A DNA stretch of 64,000 nucleotides from Dictyophora rubrovolvata (GCA_029959195.1 CP114124.1:1869102-1933101); one strand, 5' to 3'. Positions 23,447 to 34,684 are shown, numbered from the stretch's first letter. Notes: generated by a model from the sequence alone, not told the origin. Translations and numbers: made by a program.

Positions 23447-24473
23447 AGGAAGGAGATGAAGATCGAAATTCTGAGGCTGTGAAGCGCTTATCGATGGTGA
23501 TGTCTATTTTGGGAAAATTAGTAAGGATGAATAAAATGACCTCCTATCCTCATCATTTCCTTTCTTGTTTGCTCCTTTTTCTTTCCTTTTGTACTTGTAT
23601 TGATTCTAAATCCATTCTTTTGTGTTGCTCCTTTCTTTCTTTTTGTTTTGTCATTGCCTTGAAATTCTTTTGTTCACTCTTTATAATAGTATAGCCTCAC
23701 TGACTCATATGCCCCCTTTTTTTTATTACTCGCTTTTCTCTTTGTTTCTTTTCCTTCTTTATTACAAATCCAGCTCACAATTACTAATTGTGTTGCCACT
23801 CAAAGTCCAAAAACATTCTTATTGTTCCAAAATGTATAAATACTGCATGTAAATACATACCTGTAACAGCAGCAATACCTATGTTGGTTTGACTCAAGTT
23901 TAAGTTTGTGGTTTTTGTTTAGTGTTTTTGGTTTTGCCTCTTGTCTATCTCTACACTCACGTCTTTACCTTTAGAAAACTCTGAGACCGTACATTTCGGA
24001 GTATAAACTTGCGATCTGAGTTATCGCGATTATCATACTTTGCCTCACAAGCAACCCTTGATTTGTTAACAGTAACCGTCTTTTGGTTGTTGTTGTTTGT
24101 TGTTGTTTCCATCACCTCCCCCCCTTATTTCGCACTAAGCAGCACCTGGACTCGCTCCGCGGAGATTGACTACCTCACCATTCTTTTCTTGTGTATTTCA
24201 CTAGGCCTATTATTTTCCTTTTGCACATAGTGAAGCTTACAATGTCTATTACTTTGGATTACTCTGAGTGAGGCCTCGGAGTATAAACTCAATGATTTGT
24301 ATTGTCATTGAAGCCTTACTAACTTTAAACAGTTTAACATCACTGTATTATCGACGGTGTATTGTCACACCATTTTATTGTGAATTCACATTCATCATCC
24401 CCCTCATGCACACAAGATCTTAGGATCGTTATATTTTGTTGTTGTTGTTTGGTTTGATATCAACACTCACACT
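23447..24473. other. Second LTR-like T-rich region
   Basis: Contains the GTATAAATACTGCATGTAA block at about 23835 that pairs with the one at about 21766. A 16-nt phrase CGGAGTATAAACT occurs twice (about 23997 and 24277). No gene supported. Confidence 0.35.
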
Positions 24474-25515
24474 TGTCAGGGCTACTCACTCGGACTAGAG
24501 GGAGGGGATCCTAAGCAAAATGTATTTTGGAAAAATACTAACTCACCTAGAGGGAGGGGATCCTAAGAGAACAAACTTAGGGATCCCTCCTCTAGGGCTA
24601 CTTGTTACGTACAGTGGCCCGAAGCTATTCTGGATAGTTCCGAAGAAGTCTGGACCACGGGGTCAGACGGGAGACGGAGTACTGAAGTACAGGGTGAGGG
24701 ACTTGGCTTCAACTTATATGTTGCGCCCACTCGCCCAGCTTACGATATCCCTCGATTTCGGAATACGAGGAAGTACGCAAGTACGTACAAGTCCGACGAC
24801 GTGTGATATGACGACAGAGTACAAGTCCACATCGTCAAAGACGACGTGAACGATAAGTACGAGTTGACTCGAACGTTAAGTCCAAGCCAACTACGCAATA
24901 CGGATTAAGAGTACAAGACGGACTGGAGATGAGAGAGTAACTGATTAAACTGATTATATTCAGACTAAGGACTCACAGCTGAGGGAGGTGGGGTTTAAAT
25001 ACAGGAGGGAGCGGAACTACGTAAATGGGGATAATGACAAATAAGGGAAAGTGGGAATTGACTAGTGCAAGCCAAGATGACAACCAGGTACCTTATTACT
25101 AAGTGAGCAGAATACACATCCCCTTAAGGAAGATGTCTGATACGGAGTACGGATGGAGTACGGGTCTCGGAATTAAGGGGAAATACGGGGTATGTAGTAC
25201 GGGATTCGGGATAGTCCGGGTTTGGACTCTGGGGCACGCGGAGTGTGACACTACTAACTATATACTATGAAAAACGGCAAAGGCCATACACGGCCTTCGG
25301 TTCATGGACTGGGCGCGGATCTTTAGCCGGGGCCTAGGCCATGGCTCTGATGGGAATGGGCGCTCAGCACCCGTTGGAGGGAAAGAAGGGAATACGGAAG
25401 GAAGGGGGAATGCAGGAAATGGGATAAAATACAAGAAATAAGGAAATGAATAAGATAAACCAGAACCGAAGATAAACAAAGGAAAATAAGGGGACGATGC
25501 TAGTGTACCCTGACA
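24474..25515 (+). mobile_element. Solo LTR, family U, copy 1, interrupted by another LTR
   Basis: Starts TGTCAGGGCTACTC and ends GTGTACCCTGACA, flanked by the 5-bp duplication ACACT (24469-24473 and 25516-25520). Without the inserted LTR and one copy of its duplication it is about 389 bp and matches 26485-26891 in reverse. Confidence 0.88.
24603..25250 (+). mobile_element. Solo LTR, family B (648 bp), nested in the family U LTR
   Basis: Starts TGTTACGTAC and ends GTGTGACA, flanked by CTACT on both sides (24598-24602 and 25251-25255). The empty site is preserved in the other U copy: its reverse strand reads GGGCTACTAACTATATAC with no insertion. Confidence 0.9.
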
Positions 25516-25655
25516 ACACTCTTGCTATATCTTATATTCCCCCACCCTCCTATTCACGAAATCAGCACCAAGACCCACTCCACAGAGACTAGACGACCTC
25601 AAACAAATATCTTCATAGTTTTTCCGATAGTATATTTAGCTACGACATTTAGCTT

Positions 25656-26095
25656 TTATCTTTGGATCGTTACAGTACAGTACAGCTTGATGGACTAGAT
25701 GCCAGCATTGTACCAATTTTACCTGCAACAAGAAAAGTCACGATAAAGATGAAAGGCACAGATGGAAACACAGCTCAACACACAATATCACAAACACAAC
25801 TGCCTATAACACCCACTTATGTATTTACAGATTATCGGTCCCAAGGACAAACTCTATCCCATGTCATTGTTGATCTTGCACATCCTCCTATAGGTGGATC
25901 ATTGACAAACTTTAATTATTACGTAGCACTGTTAAGAAGTTCAGGAAGGGAAACGATTTGATTGTTGAGAGAGTTAGATACCAAGCTGTTGCAGCAACCT
26001 CAGGACCCAAGTCTCTAATGTGAAGATGAGAGATTGCAGGTATTAAATACACTGACGAAGGAGTGGCAGGCTACGATGACTCATCCAGTTCAGTA
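25656..26095 (+). pseudogene. Relic of a Pif1-like (Helitron-type) helicase C-terminus
   Basis: Contains TDYRSQGQTLSHVIVDLAHP and NYYVALLRSSGRETI, the last helicase motifs of Pif1-like helicases carried by Helitrons and common in fungal genomes. A TGA at about 25960 replaces the expected Arg codon; the frame then continues with LLRELDTKLL, and DERLQVLNTLTKEW follows after another stop. The upstream helicase and Rep parts are absent, so this is a dead fragment. Confidence 0.8.
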
Positions 26096-26484
26096 GCTAG
26101 ATAGTAACACTACCTAGGAGCAGACTTTTGAGAAAGTAAACACGATGAGTTGTAGAATTAGTACCAACAAATTGAAGCAACCTCTTTTATGATTGATATT
26201 AACTGAACTGGAGGTGTATTTTGAAGAAACCAAGTACAGAGATACACTATATGACAAAGAATGGGGATATTGAATAGGTGTTGAACTGGCCATGACCATG
26301 GAAGGCAGGAGCACTGCTGCCATTTTTGGTCAAGTCGGATGGGACGTCTGGGCCGAAATGGGTTTTTGAGTTGAATGAGTCGGATACAATCTCTAGTTTG
26401 ATCCCACGTTTAATGATATGATGGAGGAACGATTACGCGTGTGCAAGCCTGGGGCGCCACTAGGATTCAACTCTGTGCTGGGAT

Positions 26485-26891
26485 GTGTCAGGGTACACTA
26501 ACGCCGTCCCCTTATTTTCCTACATTTATCTTCAGTTCTGGTCTATTTTATTTATTTCCATATTTCTCATATTTTATCCCATCTCTTGCGTTTCCCTCTC
26601 CTTCCAAATTCCCATTTTCCCTTCAACGGGTGCTGAGCGCCCATTCTCATCAGAGCCATGGCCTAGGCCCCGGCTAAAAGTCCAGGACCAGTGCGTATCC
26701 ATGCCCAGTCCATGAACCGAAGGCCGCGTGTGGCCTTCACCGTTTTTCATAGTATATAGTTAGTAGCCCTAGAGGAGGGATCCCTAAGTTTGTTCTCTTA
26801 GGATCCCCTCCCTCTAGGTGAGTTAGTATTATTCCTAGAATATATTTTGCTTAGGATCCCCTCCCTCTAGTCTGAGTGAGTAGCCCTGACA
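26485..26891 (-). mobile_element. Solo LTR, family U, copy 2 (407 bp, inverted)
   Basis: Starts TGTCAGGGTACACTAACG and ends GTAGCCCTGACA, flanked by GGATG (26480-26484 and 26892-26896). It is the reverse of the copy at 24474-25515, but its private target duplication shows an independent insertion. Confidence 0.88.
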
Positions 26892-26896
26892 GGATG

Positions 26897-27385
26897 CCTC
26901 AGATTTTAAGAATTTCCGTGTTTAAGCACCAGGAGGGCAGGCTCTTGCTCAGTGGGTTTGGATGCCAATTTGGAAGGAAGTGAGAATTCTATTAGTTGTG
27001 ATGTAAGGCTAGCTATGATATGGTAGTGTAGAGTAAATGAAAACGAAACAGAGAGAAAAGGAAGGAAAGAAGGGTGGGGAAGAAAACTGAATGATATAAA
27101 GGATTGTGGAAAGGATGGTTGATGCTCGAGCATGCTGATGGTGAGAGCAAAGAGCAAAGAGGGTGTGGGTGCTCATATGCTCAGCAGGATGTTGGTGCCG
27201 TGCCAGCACCTGCCTATGGAGTAGACCTTGCAAGCAAGGTAACCAGATATCTGCTGTATACTTCACACATGCACTCATTGAAAAAAATCCTGCAATGTCA
27301 CCTTGATGTCACCCAACATTTTTCACTCAATGCGTCAAGTTAAAATCTTAGCTAAGTGGATCCCTCGTTCATCTTGACTACATCC
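26897..27385. other. Gene-free repeat zone
   Basis: Open frames on both strands lack motifs and splice partners. Nothing supported. Confidence 0.4.
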
Positions 27386-27390
27386 CACTT

Positions 27391-27986
27391 TGTTATCAGA
27401 ACACGTGTACGAAGTCTGGCAAGGTTAGTGCGAGAGGTAAATGGTAGGCTTCAACTTGCTCTTGAGTTGCGCCCTCACTGTGCACGTCCATTAACTTCAA
27501 GTTGTGTGGTTGCGACATCTGATGCATGGAGTGCGTGGTTCAGATGACATGTTACAACGTCGGAAGACATCATTGTGCGGGTGATGGGGGAACACATGGT
27601 ATGACCACGTCGCACAATGAATATGAGAGTTTCGACGATGTCTATGACGTCGTTCCAAACGTTGGGATAAAGGTTTAAGATTTTGAGATGAAATGTCGGT
27701 GGTGTTGCAGATGCCGCCCATGATGAAGCAAGAGATTAAGAAGAAGAGAAGGTGTTTCAAAGAAGCTTGGTGTAACAAGTAACAAGGCAAAACTTCTATT
27801 GATATCAGAATGGAAAAGTAGATACATTAAATCGATCCTTTTATAGAAATGAAACGTGATGACAAATATGAAAAAGGATGACGCGGACAAGTTTGGAAAC
27901 AGCAACTTCGGGGAGTTGCCTAATAGGGAATGAGCGGGGTTTCAGGAAGTTAAGCGAGGTTACGTACGCACTAAGCAGGCGTAACA
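27391..27986 (+). mobile_element. Solo LTR, family A, copy 2 (596 bp)
   Basis: Starts TGTTATCAG and ends GGCGTAACA, flanked by CACTT (27386-27390 and 27987-27991). Same orientation as copy 1, 6.9 kb away, but the different target duplication excludes a single element with two LTRs. Confidence 0.88.
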
Positions 27987-27991
27987 CACTT

Positions 27992-29010
27992 CCTCGCAGC
28001 CTCCGCTTTTGTTTCGTACCACACTAACATGCCACAATCTATTTTCTCTAGATACTACGAAGTACATTTGAACAAACCTTGCTGCAGCTGTAAATGGCGC
28101 ATACAACAATTTCATACAAAACGAAATGAACAGCTGAAAAGAGCTCGGTGAGAATCATCCATTTGGTTAGGGTATTGATGCATTTAGTTGTTTTATTTCT
28201 GAGATTTGTTTGTCTTCTCCATCATCAACCAGTTTTGCAATGCTGAATCTCGATATTTTCGCAGAACCCGTTTTGAATATTGCCGCAGGACTCATTGTAA
28301 GAGTTACTTTTTCTCCCTCTCCTGCTTGGTTTTCTTCGTCTAAGTTCTGATTTTCTTTCATAGATATGTCGAAAATCTCTACTGGCACAGTGAGTATGAC
28401 CCAACAAAAGGCCGTATCGACCATGCTCATTTTTTTTTTCAGGTTCTCAATGTCGTTACCTTTCCAGAGTTTGGTCCGGCGAGCAGTAAATGTGAGTCAC
28501 ACCATAGTGCATATCTTCTTACATCGAGCACTGACTGTTGTTTTGATACCGGCAGGTGTCTTCTCAACCATTACATTCCCTCATCATCCTCTCTTCTCTT
28601 TCGACATCTTCACCTTTTGAAGGACTTTAGTGACGGTAAAGGAAAGGAAATCATGTGTATATAGAGTCATATTAGAACAGATTAGTAGAACAGAAATAAA
28701 GGCTTTTGAACACTTATTATCATATGCGTGGTCAGATTTGTGCATAAAGTGGCAGATTTTAGTCTAAAATTGTGCGTTTAACGGTTTTAATCGGTGAGCT
28801 TTATTAAAGACAGATTCCGTCCGATAACGTCCGAATTCGTCAGACGGACTTTTGACTGGGGATGAATATTGAGTCATCCTAAAGCTAAAGCGGATACTAG
28901 AGGACATCGGCGGTCGTCCCGCCGCTCCCATTTCGACATCCATTATATCTGCCCATTACTCCTCGCGTACGGGGCGAAATACTTTTTTGGGAGGTTCAAA
29001 ACTTACAAAC
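27992..29010. other. Unassigned region
   Basis: Small exon-like pieces on plus (28345-28620) can be joined through GT...AG pairs into a short peptide, but no family is recognised. 28.64-29.01 kb shows nothing. Confidence 0.3.
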
Positions 29011-29019
29011 GACTAGCAA

Positions 29020-29740
29020 AAGTTGAATAATACCAACTGTTGGAGGGCACCTTCGTCTCGAAAATACAATGATTGGGCACGTCGAACTCGGGTTTTTCAT
29101 TCTTTGAACGAGCAGAATACATTTGAGCCGGCACTTGTAGAGGAAGCAGATAGTTGGGTCAAATTTTTTTTCCTTACCCGACGACCAAACCGCTACTTCA
29201 ACTAAGAGGCTCCCCCACCTCCCATTTACTACACCTAGATTTCTCACACTCGCTTATCCATTACTTCTCGCACATTCAACCGAACTCGTTCCATACTCTA
29301 TTCCCGTTGTCAGCATTCCACCTCCTTTGTGCAAGCGGAAGAGTTCACCCGCCCCCGAATTCACCTCGACAGAGCTTGCCGATAAACAAGGCCGGGAAAA
29401 GCCGTCGACGATACACCACTAAGCGAAGGACCCAGTAAAAACAAGAGTGTCATGAAGAATGACGGTACGTTAACTGTGCTGCATTTGTGAACTACGAGGG
29501 ATGGACAATTGCTGCGATCGTGGCCATAAAACTACTCATTTTTCCTTTGGCTTTTTTCTGTTCAATCAACAACGGCTTCCATTCAATGCGAAAGCTGCCA
29601 AGTGTGGCAGATGCTGCAGCGTGTATGTGAATACATTACACCCGAAATCCCTCAATGCGAACAATGCAACCCTTATGGGCTCGTCGGCAGCGCTCATGCG
29701 ATTTAGTAGAATTCGAGGGAGACTTTAACAACTGTGCGAA
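29020..29740 (+). pseudogene. PHD-finger gene fragment, copy 1, fused to an ECO1 scrap
   Basis: Matches 33.11-33.66 kb over most of its length. The second half of a PHD zinc finger is readable: IQCESCQVWQ ... PQCEQCNP, after an intron-like gap, while the first half is frame-disrupted. From about 29699 to 29735 the sequence switches to a piece resembling ECO1 (14757-14793), then ends. It is a non-functional mosaic. Confidence 0.7.
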
Positions 29741-29916
29741 TCATTCTTCCCGAAACTAAGGCCAGCGGTTATCCCAGACAATGAACAAAACTACCCGGAT
29801 GCCAATGAGCCTATTACCAGTGGTCATCAAGGAGTATGCCGACCTACTAATAGTCCCATAGCATAATTTGACTGGGCCGGTTTCCTCGGGACGATGATGG
29901 TGGACTTCTTCCAATA

Positions 29917-30216
29917 GGGGATGTCAGAGTAGGTCGTTTCAAGGCCGTTTCGCTGCCCGTTTCGAGATGTCGGGAATACCTCGGGAATACCACTTATCCC
30001 GTTTTAACTCTGAACACCCCCGCTGCCCGTCCGTTTCAATGACCGTTTCGTGTGCCATTTCACCTATGCATTGTACAGTCGCTCAAAAAAATTTTATATG
30101 ATTTATTAAAGAAATATTTCTAGAAATTCTCCTTAAAAATTCATCCCTGACCAAGAACGACCGATGGGTGAAACGGACAGCAAAACGGCCTTGAAACGAC
30201 CTACTCTGACATCCCC
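29917..30216. mobile_element. MITE of 300 bp with TIRs of about 34 bp
   Basis: The left end GGGGATGTCAGAGTAGGTCG is mirrored at the right end (CGACCTACTCTGACATCCCC), and the match extends on through GTTTCAAGGCCGTTT. Flanks fit a TA duplication, or AAT if the element is one base longer at each end. This fits Tc1/mariner or PIF/Harbinger; the superfamily is not settled. No coding sequence. Confidence 0.8.
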
Positions 30217-30227
30217 TAATGGTTAGG

Positions 30228-30335
30228 GTAGGCTTTCTGTGTCACAATGTCATTGAAGATGTTGACCGTGACGACAAGACAAATAGGTCAATCAATTCAA
30301 TCTTATATAGATGCAAATGCTGTGACTTGTTTTGT
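30228..30335 (+). repeat. Duplicated 3' tail of the orphan coiled-coil gene
   Basis: Resembles 33010-33085, the last codons and 3' flank of the gene at 31859-33045 (shared GTCATTGA ... AGTCAATCAATT...TATAGAT pattern). It is another broken piece of the same duplicated block. Confidence 0.5.
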
Positions 30336-30904
30336 CAGAAATACTCGTTACTCTTTAATAGTTTTTTTTTGATGTACGTCACACAAAGTACTCTTTTATA
30401 TCAACTGGTTAGATGGGCCTTAATATATGCATGTGATTTTACTCTTTCGCGGTGAATGCATCTCTGCAAACACTGATGAGGTCAAAAGCGATCTCAGCGG
30501 CTCCATCCTGAAGAGCTTCCGTTACTCGATTCCCCAAAAGGTAAACGAGATAAATATTAAACATACTGAAGAAGTAATAGTACAACAATCAACATGGGTT
30601 GAAAGAGATAACTTAAACGCCACAGAGGAACTCACCTAAAATCGGCATGCACCAATGGCGGGAACCGAGTGCTGAATATACTGTTGTAGCCTTGCCAGGT
30701 CTTAAGACACGGCGCGACCTCGTCTCTCAGATCTCAGATCCCAAATCTCAAATTCCAGGTGTTCGTCCACATTTTGCGATGCGCCTGAAAGGTTTCTCAG
30801 GCTCACATGAACTAACCTGCTCAAATTCTGCAAAGAATCGAACCCCGATATCTCTATGAATGAAATTGTAGTAGTGACATCTAACCTTCAAGGCGTTGCA
30901 GAAC

Positions 30905-30940
30905 TAGCAGCTCTGGGATTTGGACTGGGACTGGTTGTTG

Positions 30941-30984
<44 letters not shown>

Positions 30985-31085
30985 AGGGCGATGGGGGAAA
31001 CCGGCATAGTAGAGAATATGTAGTCAAGAAAGCATGTTGGGGAAATGGAGGCGTTGGCAATGCAAGAGACACGTCTTGACGCGTG
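30905..31085 (-). pseudogene. Duplicated 5' fragment of ECO1
   Basis: Matches 14868-15050 (start region and promoter of ECO1), including the GGAAGCATG-like start region, the leader (GCGTTGGCAATGCAAGAGAC) and the ACGCGT box. Everything downstream of codon ~40 is missing, so it cannot make an acetyltransferase. Confidence 0.75.
30941..30983 (+). repeat. (TGA)14 microsatellite
   Basis: Fourteen TGA units in a row. The parental position in ECO1 (about 14897-14910) has only about four, so the triplet tract expanded after duplication. Confidence 0.9.
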
Positions 31086-31089
31086 AGCG

Positions 31090-31700
31090 CGAGTGTATTT
31101 ACATGACATGATGACTGGGAAGTTGGTCATGACGCTAGTACGCGTGAGCGTGTGGACGCCGACACGACCAACTACTGCTGAGTGTCCCCACTTCACTTCT
31201 AAAATATAACGTCACCAACTCATCGACCAATTGATCTCTTGAATTGTCTAGCACTACATCTTCGAATCTAGGGACCAGGGTTACCATCGATTCAAAATGA
31301 CTCAGAGATCTCCCGAGTCCGGTCCCGAGCTCATGAGATCTAAGGGACAAATGAAGGAGGTTTTCCTTTCGGGGAAAACAATACACAGAAGAAGAATCGC
31401 AAATTTGTGGCGAGGATGCAGCATCTTTTGAATGACTCAGGTTGCAGTGGACACCGAACGTCATCTGAGCTGGACATTTCTTGTCCAAAGGAGTTAAATT
31501 TAAACATCTACAACATATTGTATTTAGATCTGTGTCCAAAGGAGTCAGGGCTGCATTAATTCGGACCACTCATTATAGATTTTTGGCCAGGACCGCCAAG
31601 TTCAATTACGTTCAATACCAATTATGGGGATGCTCATTGTGACATTAACGTCCAGTTGTCCACAAAATCGTCCGCTGGACAGGAACATATGTATTCGGTT
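31090..31700. other. Insertion between the ECO1 fragment and the orphan gene
   Basis: About 560 bp present here but absent from the parental block at 15.05-15.13 kb. A 144-codon minus frame (31135-31569) with several Cys residues is not recognised. It may be captured DNA from elsewhere. Confidence 0.4.
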
Positions 31701-31858
31701 TTTTTAGTTCACACGCGGGCACATGCGCGCGTCTAAGCACTAACATTTATACTCGTAATTTATCCAAAACTTATCTCAAGTCTGTAGTATACCAGACCCC
31801 AGCACGTCCCATCCCTTCTCAAAGTATTATACCCTCCTTCTGAGCTTATACCATCAAT

Positions 31859-33045
31859 ATGTCCAATACGTCCAAGTACAAAGTCATGAAAGGCGGCCGT
31901 GACGTCAAGGTGTCTACCACCACTAAACGATCGCTTGTTGAGAAAACTGTGGAAGTTCGAGCTAACTACTGCGAACGAAGTCTATCTGCAACTTTCAATA
32001 TCGAACCCGAAGAAACCGTTGAAAATGTAGAAAAGTATGCGAAAGAACAATTAATGAATAAGCTTGCGAGCCAGTTTGGGAGTAATCACGAAATCGTTCT
32101 TGATGATGACTTAACGGATATCATTCCACGTAAGCTCACAATTTCTGGCAGTGTTCTTTCGCTCATATATCTTCAAACAGAACCACTTTCTAAGACAATG
32201 GCGTGGGGGAGGCTTCCTAAAGATACCACATTCGTTTTCTGGCCGGCAGGCGAGGTTGGTAAAGATGTCCCGCTTAATACTGCTTACAAACAAGCACTTC
32301 AAACCCAAATACTCCAAGAGGAAGCAGGGAGGGGAAGTAAGACAAGTTTTTTCTTCTTTTTCAATACATTTCCCTGTAACGCTTGCCTAGATCCGTCCGT
32401 GCCCCCAAACGACGAAATGTACAATATGATCAAAAAGCTCCAGGAAGCCCTGGCTGGAAGCGAAGCTAGGCACGAGAAAGAGATAGCTGAACTGCGGGGA
32501 AATTTGGATAAGGTTACCGGAGAGTTGGAGCTCACTAATAACAAGCTAATCGCGAGTGCGACGGAGAGTAAAAGGAGTGTTAGTTCACTCGGAAGCACGG
32601 TGAACAAAGTGAGTCTTTGTCCCATGATCTTAGCCTATTTTCCAAATACATGGCTTTCCAGATGCAAAACACCTTGAGATGGCTTCTGTACCGCCACCTC
32701 TTGGACTCTGTTCGAGAACTGGTGGCTAAAGAGCTGGGCGTTAAAAGTTGGTTTGATATCGACCAAGCACAAAGAGAAACCATGGCGATGAAAGCCTTGA
32801 GAACCCTGGCGGCAAAGAGAGTGAGGTCGGGTTTTCAATTGAATACGGCTGAAATCTCTGCAATCTCTTCATTCCTTAACAATGACCGCTCGGACGTTCG
32901 GCAACAAGGTAACGCTGCAGCTCACTCTGGGGACCAAAGCGATATCAGAGAAGCAATTCAAATGATGCGGCCTGAACAGACTCGCAAAATACTCTCGGAT
33001 TGCTACACACTTCTTTTCGGTGTCAATGACATTGACGACCAATAA
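31859..33045 (+). CDS. Orphan coiled-coil protein, intact copy
   Basis: Four exons (31859-32129, 32181-32336, 32391-32608, 32662-33045) give 342 residues; I do not recognise the family. The N-terminal ~150 residues hold the best conserved part (EIVLDDDLTDIIP, then KDTTFVFWPAGEVGKD). Residues ~145-215 form a charged coiled coil (LAGSEARHEKEIAELRGNLD). The C-terminal part has helical repeats and ends FGVNDIDDQ. No signal peptide or membrane helix. A decayed paralogue lies at 15.2-15.9 kb, and splice sites agree between the two copies, which supports this model. Function unknown. Confidence 0.7.
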
Positions 33046-33109
33046 GTCAATCAATTTAATTTTAAATAGATCCAAATACTTTGTACGTTGCTCAAACATT
33101 TACTGTGCT

Positions 33110-34380
33110 TTTTAAATACACCTTTGTCTCGAGAATACAACGATTAGGCACATTGAACTCGTATTTTTCATTCTTTAGAAGAGCGATGCGTGGTCCAGTC
33201 AGAAATACATTTGAGTCAGCAGAGGAAATAGATAGTCGGATTCAACTGAATTCGTTTCATCCTCTGTTCCCATTATCAGCGTTCAAACCACCCCCGAATC
33301 CACCCCGGCAGAGTCCCAACCGTCGACAAACGAGGGAAAAGCCGTCGACGATACACCACCAAGCGAAGAACCCAGTGGTAACCAAGAGTGTTTAAGAGAA
33401 CGACGGTACGGTATCGTGCGCTGCATTTGTGAACTACAAGGTATGAACAATTGCTAAAACCACTCATTTTTTTCCTTCGGCTTTTTCTGTTTAGTCAACA
33501 ACGGTTTCCATTCAATGCGGTGTGGCAGCATGCTGCGTGTATACGAGTACACTACACACGAAATCTGTCCCTCAATGCCAACAACGCAACCCTAATAGAC
33601 TCGTTGACGGCGTTCGAGCACACATCGCGCCCTTCTTTCTCGCCTTCAGGCTAAGAACACCCAAAAGTAAGCCCAGGAGAAGAAAAAGTAATCGCGTCGG
33701 ACTTCCAGTGAGGTTATCTCAAAACAAAGGAAGGGAACCTCATCCACGTCGTCCCAGCCACAGCAAGCAAACTGCATCGCGACACCCCGAGTCCAACACC
33801 TCATTCACCTCTCCTAATCAACCTTACGCGCTCCTTCAACTCGACTCATGTTGTCGTCGTAAGACAATATGAGTTCTTTTCCGCCTATAACACCCTTTGT
33901 TCCTATCATTGGCTCCACATCCTCGACACCTTCCACGTTTTATAACCCGCTTCCTACTCGGCAGCCTAAACACATTCCACACGTTCTTTATCCGATCGAA
34001 TAGATGACTTGAAACTTGGCAGACATCGCGAATTTAGGCCACAAGAAAACACCATCCAAAATGAAACCTCGTACACATTTCCGACACAAAAATATTAGAA
34101 CAACGGCATTCACCACGGAACGTTCAATCAAAAGAAAGCAGCAGCTCAACAACTAGGGCATCCAGTCCAGCTCCACTCTCTCGTCGCCGGTCGGCTTGCG
34201 CGAAGGAAACCCAAGACAACTGCAACTAAGGACGGAGGGGCTAGAAAAGCCGGCACGGCATCCACTAAGATGCGTAGGAGCGTTACAAATGGAAAACGAG
34301 TAATTCCTGAAGTAAAGGACATGGATATTGATCAAGACGTTGACAGTACGTTCTCCGGTTCCCAACCTGAAGCTTGAAGT
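33110..34380 (+). pseudogene. PHD-finger gene fragment, copy 2
   Basis: An acidic leader (TPAESQPSTNEGKAVDD) runs into RYGIVRCICELQ, the C-x-C start of a PHD finger of the Set3/Bye1 type, then an intron. After it the finger is damaged: IQC and VWQHAAC fall in different frames with the second CxxC lost, while PQCQQRNPNRLVD recalls the end of such a finger. A basic, Ser-rich tail (ARRKPKTTATKDGGARKAG) ends near 34376. A functional gene with an odd structure is not excluded, but the frame breaks favour a pseudogene. Confidence 0.55.
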
Positions 34381-34684
34381 ATCATCCACTGATCTTTTAA
34401 ATGTCGACACGAAAGTCGGATGATTGACGTGAATGGCGGCCCGTCACTAGCTCAGATAAAAGAGCCGAAAGGAGACAAAAGCAATTCAACTCAATTACGT
34501 AATCCAATCATGTGCTGGTCACAGCCGTACACCCGGCGGCGGCGCAGCTCAACACTAAACACTTACGCTCATCTTTCAATCTCCCATCCTAACAACAGTA
34601 CGTTTCACCATTTTTCTCTTAGACTAACGACCTGACGTCCAGAATTCTTCTTAACTATTATCTTACTCGTGCAGCGCTTTAACG

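Noticed and set aside
24474-26891. One DNA transposon with ~390-bp inverted repeats
   Set aside because: Each arm has TG...CA ends and its own 5-bp target duplication, so they are two solo LTRs.
20492-27986. One full LTR retrotransposon bounded by the two 600-bp repeats
   Set aside because: The target duplications differ (CCTTG against CACTT) and the DNA between them is other repeats, not gag-pol.
28345-28620. Short spliced gene on plus
   Set aside because: GT...AG pairs can be joined, but the peptide is short, its start is unclear and the frame before 28363 conflicts.
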